From NCBI RefSeq assembly GCF_029846115.1, contig NZ_JARVZZ010000001.1, positions 2,232,001 to 2,296,000 of the forward strand: a stretch of DNA of 64,000 nt, in the 5' to 3' direction. Shown here in pieces: positions 17,617 through 27,600 of the stretch (the first letter of the stretch is position 1; each line of letters starts with the position of its first letter). A model generated the notes under the pieces. It was given only the letters and a program-made list of their open reading frames with translations. It did no database searches and was not told the DNA's origin. The translations under genes and the position numbers were made by a program. This stretch comes from Serratia marcescens (GTDB taxonomy: Bacteria; Pseudomonadota; Gammaproteobacteria; Enterobacterales; Enterobacteriaceae).

Positions 17617-18099
17617 TCAGTTGAACGTCACCGTCAGCGTGGCGCTGCCGAGGCTGTGGAAATGGACGTTGAAGCCCACCAGCGCGCCGCTGGATCCCTC
17701 ATCCACTTCGATACGCTCCACGTCCAGCGCATGCACGGTGAACTGGTAGCGGTGGCTTTCGCCCTCTGGCGGTGCCGCGCCGCCGTAGCCGGCCGAGCCG
17801 AAGTCGGTGCGGGTCTGCAGCGCGCCGGCGGGCAGTGGGGCTTTGCCGGAGCCCGCGCCTTGCGGCAGCTCGCGCACGTCGGCGGGAATATTGGCCACGA
17901 TCCAGTGCCACCAGCCGGAGCCGGTCGGGGCATCGGGATCGTAAACGGCGATCACGAAGCTTTTGGTGCCGGCCGGCACGCCGTCCCAGGCCAGATGGGG
18001 CGACAGGTTATCGCCGTGGTAGCCCATGCCGTTGAAGACCTGCGGCTGCGGCAGTTTGCCGCCGTCCTGCAGATCGTTGCTGTACAAACGAAAAGCCAT
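17617..18099 (-). CDS. ybhB: YbhB/YbcL-family phosphatidylethanolamine-binding-like (Raf kinase inhibitor-like) protein
   Basis: 160 residues. PEBP-fold signature DPDAPTGSGWWHWIVANIPADVRELP near the middle and an N-terminal YHGDNLSPHLAWDGVP. Cytoplasmic in E. coli and of unknown function; the family binds anionic groups. Start 18099 has GGGAG 6-7 nt upstream and matches E. coli YbhB; the reading frame extends further upstream without a ribosome site. It lies close to bioA, as in E. coli. Confidence 0.9.
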   Translation of the reverse strand: MAFRLYSNDLQDGGKLPQPQVFNGMGYHGDNLSPHLAWDGVPAGTKSFVIAVYDPDAPTGSGWWHWIVANIPADVRELPQGAGSGKAPLPAGALQTRTDFGSAGYGGAAPPEGESHRYQFTVHALDVERIEVDEGSSGALVGFNVHFHSLGSATLTVTFN

Positions 18100-18255
18100 A
18101 GTGACTCCCAGTTGTCGGTAAACGCGGACCCTTAAGCTAGATCGTTTCGCCGTGACAATACAAGTGGGATTGCCATTCGCCAACGGCGGCGCGGATCGGT
18201 TACCATGGCCGCATCTTCCTCCCTACAGACCGCCGGATAGCCAAACAACGCCACC

Positions 18256-18657
18256 ATGATCTCACTGAAAAAACGCACGCCGTGGTTCGGCTGGCTGCGC
18301 CGTTGGGCCAAAAGCATTAAGCGCGATATTTATGCGCTGTGGCTGGCCGCCCGTGATAAGCGCACCCCGTGGTACGCCAAACTGATCGCGCTGCTGGTGG
18401 CCGGCTATGCGATCTCGCCGATCGATCTGATCCCGGACTTCATTCCGGTGCTGGGCTATCTGGATGACGTGATCATCGTGCCGTTGGGCATCATGCTGGC
18501 GGTGCGCCTGATCCCCAAGCCGCTGATGGCCGAGCTGCGCGAGAAGGCGCAAAAGCGCGTCGATAACCCCACCGGCCGCATGGCGGCGGCGATGATCATT
18601 TTACTTTGGCTGCTGTGCCTGGGCCTGCTGGCCCGCTATCTGGACCAGCATTGGTAA
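18256..18657 (+). CDS. YkvA-family (DUF1232) small membrane protein
   Basis: 133 residues. Contains the DUF1232 core around YAKLIALLVAGYAISPIDLIPDFIPVLGYLDDVIIVPLG, with a membrane helix near 45-62 and a C-terminal anchor (about 112-128). Function unknown. The ribosome binding site is weak. It ends four bases before the convergent bioA stop and has no counterpart at this place in E. coli K-12. Confidence 0.8.
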   Translation: MISLKKRTPWFGWLRRWAKSIKRDIYALWLAARDKRTPWYAKLIALLVAGYAISPIDLIPDFIPVLGYLDDVIIVPLGIMLAVRLIPKPLMAELREKAQKRVDNPTGRMAAAMIILLWLLCLGLLARYLDQHW

Positions 18658-18661
18658 GCTA

Positions 18662-19936
18662 TTAACGCGCGGCGGCGGCCATGGCGGCGGTCAGGCGGCT
18701 GAGCTGTTCCGCTTCGATGATGTAAGGCGGCATCAGGTAAATCAGCTTGCCGAACGGCCGGATCCACACCCCGCGCTCGACGAACCCGCGCTGCAGCTCG
18801 GCGACGTTCACCGGTTCGCGCATCTCCACCACCCCAATCGCGCCCAGCACCCGCACGTCCGCCACCTTCGGCAGCGCCGCGAGCGGCAGCAGTTCCTGTT
18901 TCAGCTGGGATTCGATGGCGCTCACCTGCGCCTGCCAGCGATTTTCCGCCAGCAGCGCCAGGCTGGCGTCCGCCACCGCGCAGGCCAGCGGGTTGCCCAT
19001 AAAGGTTGGGCCGTGCATAAAGCAGCCGGCCGCGCCGTTGCTGATGGTCTCCGCCACGTGGCGGGTGGTCAGGGTGGCGGACAGCGTCATGTAGCCGCCG
19101 GTCAGCGCCTTGCCCAGGCAGAGAATGTCCGGTACCACCTGTGCGTGCTCGCAGGCGAACAGCTTGCCGGTGCGGCCGAAGCCGGTGGCGATCTCGTCGG
19201 CGATCAGCAGCACCTGATAGCGATCGCACAGCTCGCGCACCCGCTTGAGGTAGGTCGGGTGGTAGATGCGCATGCCGCCGGCACCTTGCACCACCGGTTC
19301 CAGGATCACCGCCGCCACTTCACCGGCGTGCTGCTCCAGCAACGCGGCGAACGGGGCGATGTCCTCTTCGCGCCATTCTTCGTCGAAGCGGCACTGCGGC
19401 GCGGTGGCGAACAGGTGCGGCGCCAGGTAGCCCTGATAGAGGCTGTGCATCGAGTTGTCCGGATCGCAGACCGACATCGCGCCGAAGGTATCGCCGTGAT
19501 AGCCATGACGCAGCGTCAGGATGCGCTGCCGCCGCTCACCGCGCGCCTGCCAATACTGCAGCGCCATCTTCAGCGACACTTCCACCGCCACCGAACCGGA
19601 ATCTGCCAGGAACACGCACTGCAGCGCTTCCGGCGTCATCTCCACTAACCGACGGCACAGCGAGATGGCGGCCGGATGGGTAATACCGCCGAACATCACG
19701 TGCGACATCTTCTCCAGCTGCTGGCTGGCGGCCTGATTCAGGCGCGGGTGGTTGTAACCGTGGATCGCCGCCCACCAGGAGGACATGCCGTCCACCAGAC
19801 GCCGGCCGTCCGCCAGCTGCAGTTCGACGCCGCTGGCCGATTCGATCGGGTAACAGGGTAACGGGCGGCTCATGGAGGTGTAGGGGTGCCAGATATGACG
19901 TTGGTCAAACGCCAGGTCGGAAGCAGTGACGGACAT
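18662..19936 (-). CDS. bioA: Adenosylmethionine-8-amino-7-oxononanoate aminotransferase
   Basis: 424 residues, class III PLP aminotransferase. It converts KAPA to DAPA using SAM as amino donor. PLP lysine is about residue 276 in [10 protein letters not shown]; the cofactor pocket includes DSGSVAVE near 112 and [12 protein letters not shown] near 246. ATG 19936 gives the E. coli-like start ([22 protein letters not shown]) and lies just beside the bio operator; longer in-frame starts would read through the operator. Divergent from bioB. Confidence 0.96.
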   Translation of the reverse strand: MSVTASDLAFDQRHIWHPYTSMSRPLPCYPIESASGVELQLADGRRLVDGMSSWWAAIHGYNHPRLNQAASQQLEKMSHVMFGGITHPAAISLCRRLVEMTPEALQCVFLADSGSVAVEVSLKMALQYWQARGERRQRILTLRHGYHGDTFGAMSVCDPDNSMHSLYQGYLAPHLFATAPQCRFDEEWREEDIAPFAALLEQHAGEVAAVILEPVVQGAGGMRIYHPTYLKRVRELCDRYQVLLIADEIATGFGRTGKLFACEHAQVVPDILCLGKALTGGYMTLSATLTTRHVAETISNGAAGCFMHGPTFMGNPLACAVADASLALLAENRWQAQVSAIESQLKQELLPLAALPKVADVRVLGAIGVVEMREPVNVAELQRGFVERGVWIRPFGKLIYLMPPYIIEAEQLSRLTAAMAAAAR

Positions 19937-19938
19937 AC

Positions 19939-19972
19939 TTGTAAACCAAATTGAATTAAGATTGGTTGACAG
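19939..19972. promoter_or_regulatory. BirA operator between bioA and bioB
   Basis: TTGTAAACC, a 16-bp spacer and GGTTGACAG form the imperfect inverted repeat expected of bioO (TTGTAAACC-N15/16-GGTTTACAA). TTGACA at 19966-19971 within it can serve as the bioB -35 with TAAACT near 19988 as -10. A leftward promoter for bioA (TTGTGG, 17 bp, CTTAAT) also overlaps. Biotinoyl-AMP-loaded BirA should repress both directions. Confidence 0.92.
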
Positions 19973-20024
19973 TATATCCACAATATTTAAACTGGCGACA
20001 CTTTTTCGTTTTGGAGACGCCATG

Positions 20025-21062
20025 ATGGCCGACCGCATTCACTGGACAGTAGGGCAAGCCCAGGCCCTGTTTGATAAACCGCTGCTTGAACTGCTGTTCG
20101 AGGCGCAAACCGTACACCGCCAACACTTCGACCCGCGTCAGGTGCAGGTCAGCACACTGCTGTCGATCAAAACCGGCGCTTGTCCGGAAGACTGCAAATA
20201 CTGCCCGCAGAGTTCGCGCTACAAGACCGGCCTGGAGTCGGAGCGGTTGATGCAGGTCGAGCAGGTGCTGGAATCGGCGCGCAAGGCCAAGGCGAACGGC
20301 TCGACCCGTTTTTGCATGGGCGCGGCGTGGAAGAACCCGCACGAGCGCGATATGCCTTATTTGCAGCAGATGGTGCAGGGCGTGAAAGCGATGGGCATGG
20401 AAACCTGCATGACGCTGGGCACACTGGACGGCACTCAGGCCGAGCGGCTGGCGGAAGCCGGGCTGGATTATTACAACCATAACCTCGATACCTCGCCGGA
20501 GTTCTACGGCAGCATCATCACCACCCGCAGCTACCAGGAACGCCTGGATACGCTCGACAAAGTGCGCGACGCCGGCATCAAAGTGTGCTCCGGCGGCATC
20601 GTCGGGCTGGGTGAAACGGTGCGCGACCGTGCCGGGCTGCTGGTGCAGCTGGCCAACCTGCCGAAGCCGCCGGAGAGCGTGCCGATCAACATGCTGGTGA
20701 AGGTAAAAGGCACGCCGCTGGCGGATAACGACGACGTCGATCCGTTTGACTTCATCCGCACTATTGCGGTGGCGCGCATCATGATGCCGTCCTCTTATGT
20801 TCGCCTCTCCGCCGGCCGTGAACAGATGAACGAACAGACGCAGGCGATGTGCTTTATGGCTGGCGCCAACTCGATCTTCTATGGCTGCAAGCTGCTGACC
20901 ACGCCGAACCCGGAAGAAGACAAAGACCTGCAGCTGTTCCGCAAGCTGGGGCTGAACCCGCAGCAGACCGCCACCGAACACGGCGACAATCAGCAACAGC
21001 AAGTGCTGGCTAAGCAACTGCTGAACGCCGATACCGCCGAGTTTTACAACGCGGCGCTGTGA
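20025..21062 (+). CDS. bioB: Biotin synthase (radical SAM)
   Basis: 345 residues. It inserts sulfur into dethiobiotin. The radical-SAM CxxxCxxC is at Cys53/57/60 ([10 protein letters not shown]), and the [2Fe-2S] ligands are in the conserved CMGAAW, CMTLG and CSGG segments with Arg in YVRLSAGR. Two adjacent ATGs (20022 and 20025) follow GGAG; the second gives better spacing and the E. coli-like MADR start. The stop overlaps bioF (TGATG). Confidence 0.96.
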   Translation: MADRIHWTVGQAQALFDKPLLELLFEAQTVHRQHFDPRQVQVSTLLSIKTGACPEDCKYCPQSSRYKTGLESERLMQVEQVLESARKAKANGSTRFCMGAAWKNPHERDMPYLQQMVQGVKAMGMETCMTLGTLDGTQAERLAEAGLDYYNHNLDTSPEFYGSIITTRSYQERLDTLDKVRDAGIKVCSGGIVGLGETVRDRAGLLVQLANLPKPPESVPINMLVKVKGTPLADNDDVDPFDFIRTIAVARIMMPSSYVRLSAGREQMNEQTQAMCFMAGANSIFYGCKLLTTPNPEEDKDLQLFRKLGLNPQQTATEHGDNQQQQVLAKQLLNADTAEFYNAAL

Positions 21063-22213
21063 TGAGCTGGCCACAACGCATCGAGCAGGCGCTGGCAGAG
21101 CGGCGCCTCAACGCCGCCTACCGTCGGCGACAGACCACCGAGGGCGGCAATGGCCGCCAGATCCGGCTCGGCGATCGCCTCTACCTGAACTTCTCCGGCA
21201 ACGACTACCTGGGGCTGAGCCAGGACGCGCGGGTAATCGCCGCCTGGCAGCAGGGCGCGCAGCGTTATGGCGTCGGCAGCGGCGGTTCGAGCCATGTCAC
21301 CGGCTTTAGCGCGGCGCATCAGGCGCTGGAGGAGCAACTGGCGGCGTGGCTCGGCTATCCGCGCGCGCTGCTGTTTATCTCCGGTTACGCCGCCAACCAG
21401 GCGGTGCTGGCGGCGTTGATGCAGAAAGGTGATCGCATTTTAGCCGATCGCCTCAGCCACGCCTCGCTGCTGGAGGCGGCGGCGCAGTCGCCGGCCGAGC
21501 TGCGCCGCTTCCAGCACAACAAGCCGCAGGCGCTGGCGGATCTGCTGGCCAAACCCTGTGAAGGGCAGCGGCTGGCGGTGACCGAAGGGGTGTTCAGCAT
21601 GGACGGCGACGGCGCACCGTTGACGGAACTGCATCGCTTAACCCGCGCGGCGGGCGCCTGGCTGATGGTGGACGATGCCCACGGCGTCGGCGTGCGCGGC
21701 GAGCAAGGCCGCGGCAGCTGCTGGCAGCAGGGCGTGCGCCCTGAACTGCTGGTGGCGACCTTCGGCAAGGCGTTCGGCGTCAGCGGCGCGGCAGTGCTGT
21801 GCGATGAGGCGACCGCCGAGTATCTGCTGCAGTTCGCCCGCCATCTGATCTACAGCACCGCGATGCCGCCGGCGCAGGCCTGTGCGCTGCAGGCGGCGCT
21901 GGCCTGCATTCGAGAGGGCGATGAACTGCGCGCCCGGCTGCAGGACAACATTCGGCGTTTCCGCCAGGGCGCGGCGCCGCTGGCGCTAACCCTGACGGAT
22001 TCCGACACCGCCATCCAGCCGTTGCTGGTGGGGGACAATCAACGCGCGCTCGATCTGGCGACCCGCCTGCGCGAGCGCGGGCTGTGGGTGAGCGCCATCC
22101 GCCCACCGACGGTACCGCCGGGCGGCGCGCGGCTGCGCATTACCCTGACGGCGGCGCATCAGCCGCAGGACATCGATCGCCTGCTGGAGGTATTACATGA
22201 CGTCAGCCAATGA
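21062..22213 (+). CDS. bioF: 8-amino-7-oxononanoate synthase
   Basis: 383 residues, alpha-oxoamine synthase. It condenses pimeloyl-ACP with L-alanine. PLP lysine is Lys236 in [10 protein letters not shown]; the glycine-rich [12 protein letters not shown] near 70 and [15 protein letters not shown] near 204 are intact. ATG shares its A with the bioB stop; a GTG one codon upstream is possible but gives a doubled Met. Overlaps bioC by 17 nt. Confidence 0.95.
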   Translation: MSWPQRIEQALAERRLNAAYRRRQTTEGGNGRQIRLGDRLYLNFSGNDYLGLSQDARVIAAWQQGAQRYGVGSGGSSHVTGFSAAHQALEEQLAAWLGYPRALLFISGYAANQAVLAALMQKGDRILADRLSHASLLEAAAQSPAELRRFQHNKPQALADLLAKPCEGQRLAVTEGVFSMDGDGAPLTELHRLTRAAGAWLMVDDAHGVGVRGEQGRGSCWQQGVRPELLVATFGKAFGVSGAAVLCDEATAEYLLQFARHLIYSTAMPPAQACALQAALACIREGDELRARLQDNIRRFRQGAAPLALTLTDSDTAIQPLLVGDNQRALDLATRLRERGLWVSAIRPPTVPPGGARLRITLTAAHQPQDIDRLLEVLHDVSQ

Positions 22214-22964
22214 CGCGGTGAACAAACAGGCGGTCGCTTCGGCCTTCAGCCGTGCCGCCGGCAGCTACGACGCCGCCGCCGCGCTGCAGCGTGACGTTGG
22301 CGAGCGCTTACTGGGGATGGGGAGTGCCCATCCGGGCGAACGGCTGCTGGATGCCGGCTGCGGCACCGGTTATTTCAGCCGTCTGTGGCGCGAGCGCGGC
22401 ATGCAGGTAACCGCGCTCGATCTGGCGCCGGGCATGCTGGACGTCGCCCGCCAACGGCAGGCGGCGCATCATTATTTGCTGGGCGATATCGAACAGGTGC
22501 CGCTGCCCGATGCGGCGATGGACATCTGTTTCAGCAGCCTGGTGGTGCAGTGGTGCAGCGATCTGCCCGCCGCGCTGGCGGAGCTGTATCGCGTCACCCG
22601 CCCCGGCGGCGCGATCCTGTTTTCCACGCTGGCGGCGGGATCGCTGCAGGAGCTGGGGGACGCCTGGCAACAGGTGGACGGCGAGCGCCACGTGAACGCC
22701 TTTCTGCCGCTGGCGCAGATCCGCGCCGCCTGTGCTGACTACCGACACGAGCTGGTCACGGAGCTGCGCACCCTGAACTACCCGGACGTGATGACGCTGA
22801 TGCGTTCGCTCAAGGGCATCGGGGCCACGCATCTGCATCAGGGGCGTGAGGGCGGCCTGATGTCGCGCGGCCGTCTCGCCGCGCTGCAGGCGGCTTACCC
22901 GTGCCGGCAGGGGCAGTTCCCGCTCAGCTATCATCTGGTTTATGGAGTGATTTATCGTGATTAA
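22197..22964 (+). CDS. bioC: Malonyl-ACP O-methyltransferase
   Basis: 255 residues, class I SAM methyltransferase. It methylates malonyl-ACP so that fatty-acid enzymes can build the pimeloyl chain. Motif I is [15 protein letters not shown] near 50; [16 protein letters not shown] follows in mid-protein. No pimeloyl-ACP methyl ester esterase gene (bioH) lies nearby, as in E. coli. Reads coupled to bioF and bioD. Confidence 0.94.
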   Translation: MTSANDAVNKQAVASAFSRAAGSYDAAAALQRDVGERLLGMGSAHPGERLLDAGCGTGYFSRLWRERGMQVTALDLAPGMLDVARQRQAAHHYLLGDIEQVPLPDAAMDICFSSLVVQWCSDLPAALAELYRVTRPGGAILFSTLAAGSLQELGDAWQQVDGERHVNAFLPLAQIRAACADYRHELVTELRTLNYPDVMTLMRSLKGIGATHLHQGREGGLMSRGRLAALQAAYPCRQGQFPLSYHLVYGVIYRD

Positions 22965-23631
22965 ACGTTGGTTCGTGACCGGCACCGACACCGAGGTCGG
23001 AAAAACCGTCGCCAGCAGCGCCTTACTGCAGGCCGCCAACCGGACGGGCTACCGCAGCGCCGGTTATAAGCCGGTGGCTTCCGGCAGCGAGATGACCCCC
23101 GAGGGGCTGCGCAACGGCGACGCGCTGGCGCTGCAGGCCAACAGCGGCGTGGCGCTCCGCTACGACGAAGTGAACCCTTACGTTTTTGCCGAACCGACCT
23201 CGCCGCATATCGTCAGCGCCGATGAAGGCCGGCCGATCGAGGCGGCGCGGCTGTCCGACGGCCTGCGCCGGCTGGAGCAGCGCGCCGACTGGGTGCTGGT
23301 CGAGGGCGCGGGCGGATGGTTTACCCCGCTGTCGGCGCAGTACACCTTCGCCGACTGGGTGCAGCAGGAGCAGCTGCCGGTGATCCTGGTGGTGGGCATC
23401 AAACTGGGCTGCATCAACCACGCGGTGCTGACGGCGCAGGCGGTGCAACAGGCGGGGCTGACGCTGGCCGGTTGGATCGCCAACGACGTGACGCCGCCGG
23501 GGCGGCGGCATCAGGAATACCTGGCCACGCTGCGCCGTATGCTGCCGGCGCCGCTGCTGGGCGAAATCCCGCACCTGCCGCAGGCCGAGCGGGCGCCGCT
23601 GGGGGAGTACCTGGATATCAGCCTGCTGTAA
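22957..23631 (+). CDS. bioD: Dethiobiotin synthetase
   Basis: 224 residues. ATP-dependent ureido-ring closure of DAPA. P-loop GTDTEVGKT is at about 9-17, followed by YKPVASGSE and VEGAGGWFTPL. It starts at GTG 22957 inside the end of bioC, with GGAG about 10 nt upstream. Last gene of bioBFCD. Confidence 0.94.
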   Translation: MIKRWFVTGTDTEVGKTVASSALLQAANRTGYRSAGYKPVASGSEMTPEGLRNGDALALQANSGVALRYDEVNPYVFAEPTSPHIVSADEGRPIEAARLSDGLRRLEQRADWVLVEGAGGWFTPLSAQYTFADWVQQEQLPVILVVGIKLGCINHAVLTAQAVQQAGLTLAGWIANDVTPPGRRHQEYLATLRRMLPAPLLGEIPHLPQAERAPLGEYLDISLL

Positions 23632-23658
23632 ACTCTCCATGAGGGGGGCTTCTCTCCC

Positions 23659-24381
23659 TCATCCTTCTTCTTGCCCTGTCAACCCGGTACCGATCAACGC
23701 CTCATCCAGCTGCGCCAGCGCGCCGTGCGCCACCGTGCGCCCGCTGTCCAACAGGCAGAAGCGGTCCGCCACCCGGCGCACGAACGACAGCTGATGCTCC
23801 ACCAGTAAAATGGTCATGCCCAATTCGCGGTTGAGCCAGCGGATCACGTTGCCGATGTCGGCGGCGATCGAGGGCGGTACGCCCGCCGTCGGTTCGTCGA
23901 GGATCAGCAGCGCCGGCTCCTGAGCCAGCGCCCGACCAATCGCCAGCTGGCGTTGGGCGCCCACGCACAGATCGCCGGCGCGGCGCGCGCGCATCTGACG
24001 CAAATGGGGAAACAGGTTGTAGATCAGCGGCGGAATGCGGCGAGGGGCGCCGCGCCCGGCCATTTGCGCCACCTGCAGATTTTCCTCCACGCTCAGCTGC
24101 GAAAAAAGCTGCCGCCCCTGGGGCACGTGGCTGATGCCCAGCGCGGCGCGGCGCTCCATCGGCTGCAGCAGCAGATTTTGCGGCGGCTGATCCGCCGGTT
24201 GCCAGGTCATGCTGCCGCTTACCACCGGCACATGCCCCATGATGCAGTTGACCAGCGTGGTCTTGCCCACGCCGTTGCGGCCGAGCAGCACGGTGCACTG
24301 GCCGCGCGGCAGCTCCAGGTTGATGTCCCACAGGGTGTGGTTCTGCCCGTAAAATTGATTGACCGATCTCAGGCTCAGCAT
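23659..24381 (-). CDS. Orphan UrtE/LivF-like ABC ATPase with degenerate signature motif
   Basis: 240 residues, closest in pattern to the UrtE subunit of urea ABC transporters. Walker A GRNGVGKT (34-41), Q-loop VPQGRQLFS, Walker B ALLILDEP and H-loop His196 are present. The signature normally LSGGQ reads LCVGAQ (138-143), and the D-loop is TAGVPPS. No urtA-D partners lie nearby. GAGGAGA precedes the ATG, and the expected nitrogen-type promoter lies upstream (24672-24687). It may be a remnant of a lost urtABCDE operon, or may serve transporters encoded elsewhere. The signature change makes normal ATPase function doubtful. Confidence 0.75.
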   Translation of the reverse strand: MLSLRSVNQFYGQNHTLWDINLELPRGQCTVLLGRNGVGKTTLVNCIMGHVPVVSGSMTWQPADQPPQNLLLQPMERRAALGISHVPQGRQLFSQLSVEENLQVAQMAGRGAPRRIPPLIYNLFPHLRQMRARRAGDLCVGAQRQLAIGRALAQEPALLILDEPTAGVPPSIAADIGNVIRWLNRELGMTILLVEHQLSFVRRVADRFCLLDSGRTVAHGALAQLDEALIGTGLTGQEEG

Positions 24382-24671
24382 TTGGCATTCTCCTCATAGA
24401 CGCCCGTTTCACTCGTTGGCGGGGACTGCAAAGGCCGCATGCGCGGCGAATTTCCCGAGTGTGGCAATGTCTGGAACAAAATGCCGTCCGTCCGATGAGC
24501 CAGAGCAAGGTCTGCGGTGGACGGAATGACAGTCAATATGTCGTTAAAAACGACGCTTGTGACGACTTGGTGTCGTTCTTGCGCTTTTACGGGCGATAGC
24601 GCCGCGGTGGTTACACGTCGCGGCAGGCAGCGCATCATGCTGCCGCACCGCATTTATGCGCAGGAAGATAA

Positions 24672-24687
24672 AGCAACTCTCAGGCCA
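24672..24687 (-). promoter_or_regulatory. Sigma-54 (-24/-12) promoter for the UrtE-like gene
   Basis: On the minus strand TGGCCTGAGAGTTGCT matches TGGCACGnnnnTTGCW with the required GG-N10-GC spacing and two mismatches in non-invariant positions. It points toward the ATPase gene, predicting a start near 24661 and a leader of about 280 nt. Confidence 0.6.
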
Positions 24688-24803
24688 GTTTTATCGCCGG
24701 GTGAAAACGGGGATTGTTATCGCCTTGTTAACCGCTAACCAGGCCTGACGTGCGCTGCCGTGGCGGCCCGAAAATACGCGGGGAAGTTAACCCGGACGTT
24801 TTT

Positions 24804-24820
24804 TGCACTCTTGTGGTGCT
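24804..24820. promoter_or_regulatory. NtrC-type enhancer site
   Basis: TGCACTCTTGTGGTGCT has the GCAC-N7-GTGC arrangement of E. coli glnA NtrC sites. It is centred about 150 bp upstream of the predicted sigma-54 start, a normal enhancer distance. A further half-site TGGTGCA lies at 24835-24841. Confidence 0.55.
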
Positions 24821-25035
24821 CTTCGGTGGGGGCATGGTGCAAGGCATTGCGCCGCCGTCAAGAGCGATCCGCGAGAAAGGGGTCGATGCGATTTTGGCAA
24901 TGGGGATTTTTAGTATTAATCGGCATAAACAAAGCGATATTTTTATGAAAAAATAACTAAAAAAGCCATTTTAGCGGGTGTAAAGGGCGAAAAGCTTTCT
25001 TTCTGTAACTCCCGCCCCGGGCGGGGCGGTGAGAG

Positions 25036-25058
25036 TTATCCACTATTCCTGTGGATAA
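25036..25058. promoter_or_regulatory. Pair of opposed DnaA boxes upstream of uvrB
   Basis: TTATCCACT (25036-25044, plus) and TTATCCACA (25050-25058, minus) face each other, forming the 9-bp inverted repeat GTTATCCAC / GTGGATAAC with a 7-bp gap. A third, weaker box TTATCCCCA lies at 25259-25267 on the minus strand. E. coli uvrB is also reported to carry a DnaA-binding site in its upstream region. Confidence 0.7.
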
Positions 25059-25355
25059 CCTTGTGTATTAGATTTAGAAAAACGCTGTAAAGCGAGAGCG
25101 GACGCGGGTTCTGTTCGCTTTGCCCGCATTCTCGTCTTTTTATTAAATTTGTTATATATCAATATATTAATTAAAATCAAGACGCAGGGTTATTGATCAG
25201 GTCTCTATGTATGATTTTTCGACGCGGTGCTATCAATAAGTTAATTCGCGGCAAGTTCTGGGGATAAATCTGTTATTGACAATAAAAATGTCACCCGGCT
25301 GTAACGTCACGGTGCAGCGGCGTTGCCGCAGTGCCGGGCGCAGCGACGAATCCGC

Positions 25356-25383
25356 TTGAAGCTGGTTTTATATCCAGTATCAT
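25356..25383 (+). promoter_or_regulatory. uvrB SOS promoter with LexA box
   Basis: AGCTGGTTTTATATCCAGTA (25360-25379) carries the CTG-N10-CAG core of a LexA operator. It fills the spacer between TTGAAG (25356-25361) and TATCAT (25378-25383), so LexA would block the promoter directly. Same arrangement as E. coli uvrB. Confidence 0.85.
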
Positions 25384-25487
25384 GGGCACTGGCGCAAATC
25401 GCCGACACTTTCCATAATTAGGGGCCACGTCCGGCGCAGAGTCGGCTGGCCGCCTGAGCGCGCGCATCTCCACAGGGTAGCCGAGCA

Positions 25488-27500
25488 ATGAGTAAACTTT
25501 TCAAACTGCATTCCGAGTTCAAACCGGCCGGCGATCAGCCGGAAGCCATCCGCAAGCTGGAAGAGGGGCTGGAAGACGGCCTGGCGCATCAGACGCTGCT
25601 GGGGGTCACCGGTTCGGGCAAGACATTCACCATCGCCAATGTGATAGCCGATCTGAATCGGCCGACCATGGTGCTGGCGCCGAACAAGACGCTGGCGGCG
25701 CAGCTGTACGGCGAGATGAAAGCGTTTTTCCCGGAGAATGCGGTGGAATACTTCGTCTCCTACTACGACTACTACCAGCCGGAAGCCTACGTGCCCAGCT
25801 CCGACACCTTCATTGAAAAAGACGCTTCGGTGAACGAGCATATCGAGCAGATGCGCCTGTCCGCCACCAAGGCGCTGCTGGAGCGGCGCGACGTGGTGGT
25901 GGTGGCGTCGGTGTCGGCGATCTACGGCCTGGGCGATCCGGATCTTTACCTGAAGATGATGCTGCACCTGACCCAGGGCATGATCATCGATCAACGATCC
26001 ATTTTGCGCCGCCTGGCGGAACTGCAATATTCCCGCAACGATCAGGCTTTTCAGCGCGCTACCTTCCGCGTGCGCGGCGAGGTGATCGACATCTACCCGG
26101 CGGAATCGGACGAGCTGGCGCTGCGCGTCGAGCTGTTCGACGAAGAAGTGGAGCGGCTGTCGCTGTTCGATCCGCTGACCGGGCAGATAGAGCAGGTGGT
26201 GCCGCGTTTTACCATCTACCCGAAATCGCACTACGTGACGCCGCGCGAGCGGATCATGCAGGCGATGGAAGAGATCAAGGTCGATCTGGCGGACCGCCGC
26301 AAGGTGCTTCTGGCCAACAACAAGCTGCTGGAAGAGCAACGCCTGACGCAGCGCACCCAGTTCGATCTGGAGATGATGAACGAGCTGGGTTACTGCTCGG
26401 GCATCGAAAACTACTCGCGCTACCTGTCCGGGCGCGGCGAGGGCGAGCCGCCGCCGACGCTGTTCGACTACCTGCCGGCGGACGGCCTGCTGGTGGTCGA
26501 CGAATCCCACGTCACCATTCCGCAGATCGGCGCGATGTTCAAGGGCGACCGCGCGCGTAAGGAAACGCTGGTGGAGTACGGCTTCCGCCTGCCCTCGGCG
26601 CTGGACAACCGCCCCTTGCGCTTCGAGGAGTTCGAGGCGCTGGCGCCGCAGACCATCTATGTTTCTGCGACGCCGGGCAAATATGAGCTGGAGAAATCCG
26701 GCGGCGATCTGATCGATCAGGTGGTGCGGCCGACCGGGCTGCTGGATCCGATCGTGGAAGTGCGGCCGGTGGGCACCCAGGTGGACGATCTGCTTTCCGA
26801 GATCCGCAAACGCGCGGCGATCAACGAGCGCGTGCTGGTGACCACCCTGACCAAACGCATGGCGGAAGACCTGACCGAATACCTGGAAGAACATGGCGAG
26901 CGCGTGCGCTACCTGCACTCGGACATCGATACCGTGGAACGGGTCGAAATCATCCGTGACCTGCGTCTGGGCGAGTTCGACGTGCTGGTGGGCATCAACC
27001 TGTTGCGTGAGGGGCTCGACATGCCTGAGGTGTCGCTGGTGGCGATTCTGGACGCCGACAAGGAAGGCTTCCTGCGTTCCGAGCGTTCGCTGATCCAGAC
27101 CATTGGCCGCGCGGCGCGTAACCTGAACGGCAAGGCGATCCTGTATGGCGATCGCATCACCGATTCGATGGCCAAGGCGATCGGCGAAACCGAGCGGCGC
27201 CGCGCCAAGCAGCAGGCGTATAATGAAGCCAACGGCATCGTGCCGCAGGGGCTGAACAAGAAGATCGGCGACATTTTGCAGATCGGCCAGCCGGTCAACC
27301 GTGCCAAGAGCAAAGGCAGGGGCAAGGCGCTGGACGGCGGCGCCCCGCTGCAGAACCTCACGCCGAAAGCGCTGGATCAGAAAATCCGCGATTTGGAGGC
27401 GCAAATGTACACCCACGCGCAAAACCTGGAGTTCGAACAGGCGGCTGCGCTACGCGACGAGATCCACCAGCTGCGCGAGCAGTTCATCGCGATTTCCTGA
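25488..27500 (+). CDS. uvrB: Excinuclease ABC subunit B
   Basis: 670 residues. DNA-damage recognition and helicase-like subunit of nucleotide excision repair. Walker A GVTGSGKT is at 39-46, the beta-hairpin aromatic stretch [20 protein letters not shown] follows near 93-112, DEAD-like DESH in mid-protein, and helicase motif [13 protein letters not shown]-terminal UVR domain (about 632-667) binds UvrC. Preceded by the LexA-regulated promoter. Confidence 0.98.
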   Translation: MSKLFKLHSEFKPAGDQPEAIRKLEEGLEDGLAHQTLLGVTGSGKTFTIANVIADLNRPTMVLAPNKTLAAQLYGEMKAFFPENAVEYFVSYYDYYQPEAYVPSSDTFIEKDASVNEHIEQMRLSATKALLERRDVVVVASVSAIYGLGDPDLYLKMMLHLTQGMIIDQRSILRRLAELQYSRNDQAFQRATFRVRGEVIDIYPAESDELALRVELFDEEVERLSLFDPLTGQIEQVVPRFTIYPKSHYVTPRERIMQAMEEIKVDLADRRKVLLANNKLLEEQRLTQRTQFDLEMMNELGYCSGIENYSRYLSGRGEGEPPPTLFDYLPADGLLVVDESHVTIPQIGAMFKGDRARKETLVEYGFRLPSALDNRPLRFEEFEALAPQTIYVSATPGKYELEKSGGDLIDQVVRPTGLLDPIVEVRPVGTQVDDLLSEIRKRAAINERVLVTTLTKRMAEDLTEYLEEHGERVRYLHSDIDTVERVEIIRDLRLGEFDVLVGINLLREGLDMPEVSLVAILDADKEGFLRSERSLIQTIGRAARNLNGKAILYGDRITDSMAKAIGETERRRAKQQAYNEANGIVPQGLNKKIGDILQIGQPVNRAKSKGRGKALDGGAPLQNLTPKALDQKIRDLEAQMYTHAQNLEFEQAAALRDEIHQLREQFIAIS

Positions 27501-27600
27501 CCGTTGGATGGCGCCCGCGCCATGGGCGTCAAAATTCCTTGTCGGCCGCGTCAAAGCTGTTATGGTGTGCGGCCCGATTTGACCACGAAGAGTACCGAAC

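Larger units (their letters stand above)
24382..25487. other. 1.1-kb gene-free region between the UrtE-like gene and uvrB
   Basis: No convincing gene was found; short reading frames here lack ribosome sites and family features. The leftward half holds a sigma-54-type promoter and NtrC-like site. The rightward half is AT-rich (about 24930-25310) with two opposed DnaA boxes, a GC hairpin (CCCGCCCCGGGCGGGG near 25011-25026) and a LexA box just before uvrB. A rightward promoter TTGACA...TGTAAC starts near 25276. Confidence 0.6.

Noticed and set aside
24375..24653. 92-codon frame overlapping the start of the UrtE-like gene
   Set aside because: It could be the tail of a deleted urt gene, but no similarity to UrtD was evident; more likely leader sequence.
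24750..24956. Two overlapping 60-70 codon frames upstream of uvrB
   Set aside because: They overlap each other and the NtrC-like site, have no ribosome binding site and no family resemblance.
25011..25310. A replication origin upstream of uvrB
   Set aside because: DnaA boxes and AT-rich DNA are present, but only two or three boxes, with no array of AT-rich 13-mers or oriC neighbours; a regulatory DnaA site fits better.
25380..27422. 680-codon open frame antisense to uvrB
   Set aside because: High-GC codon use in uvrB leaves the opposite frame open. The translation is His/Gln/Arg-rich without motifs and starts upstream of the LexA box on the wrong strand.
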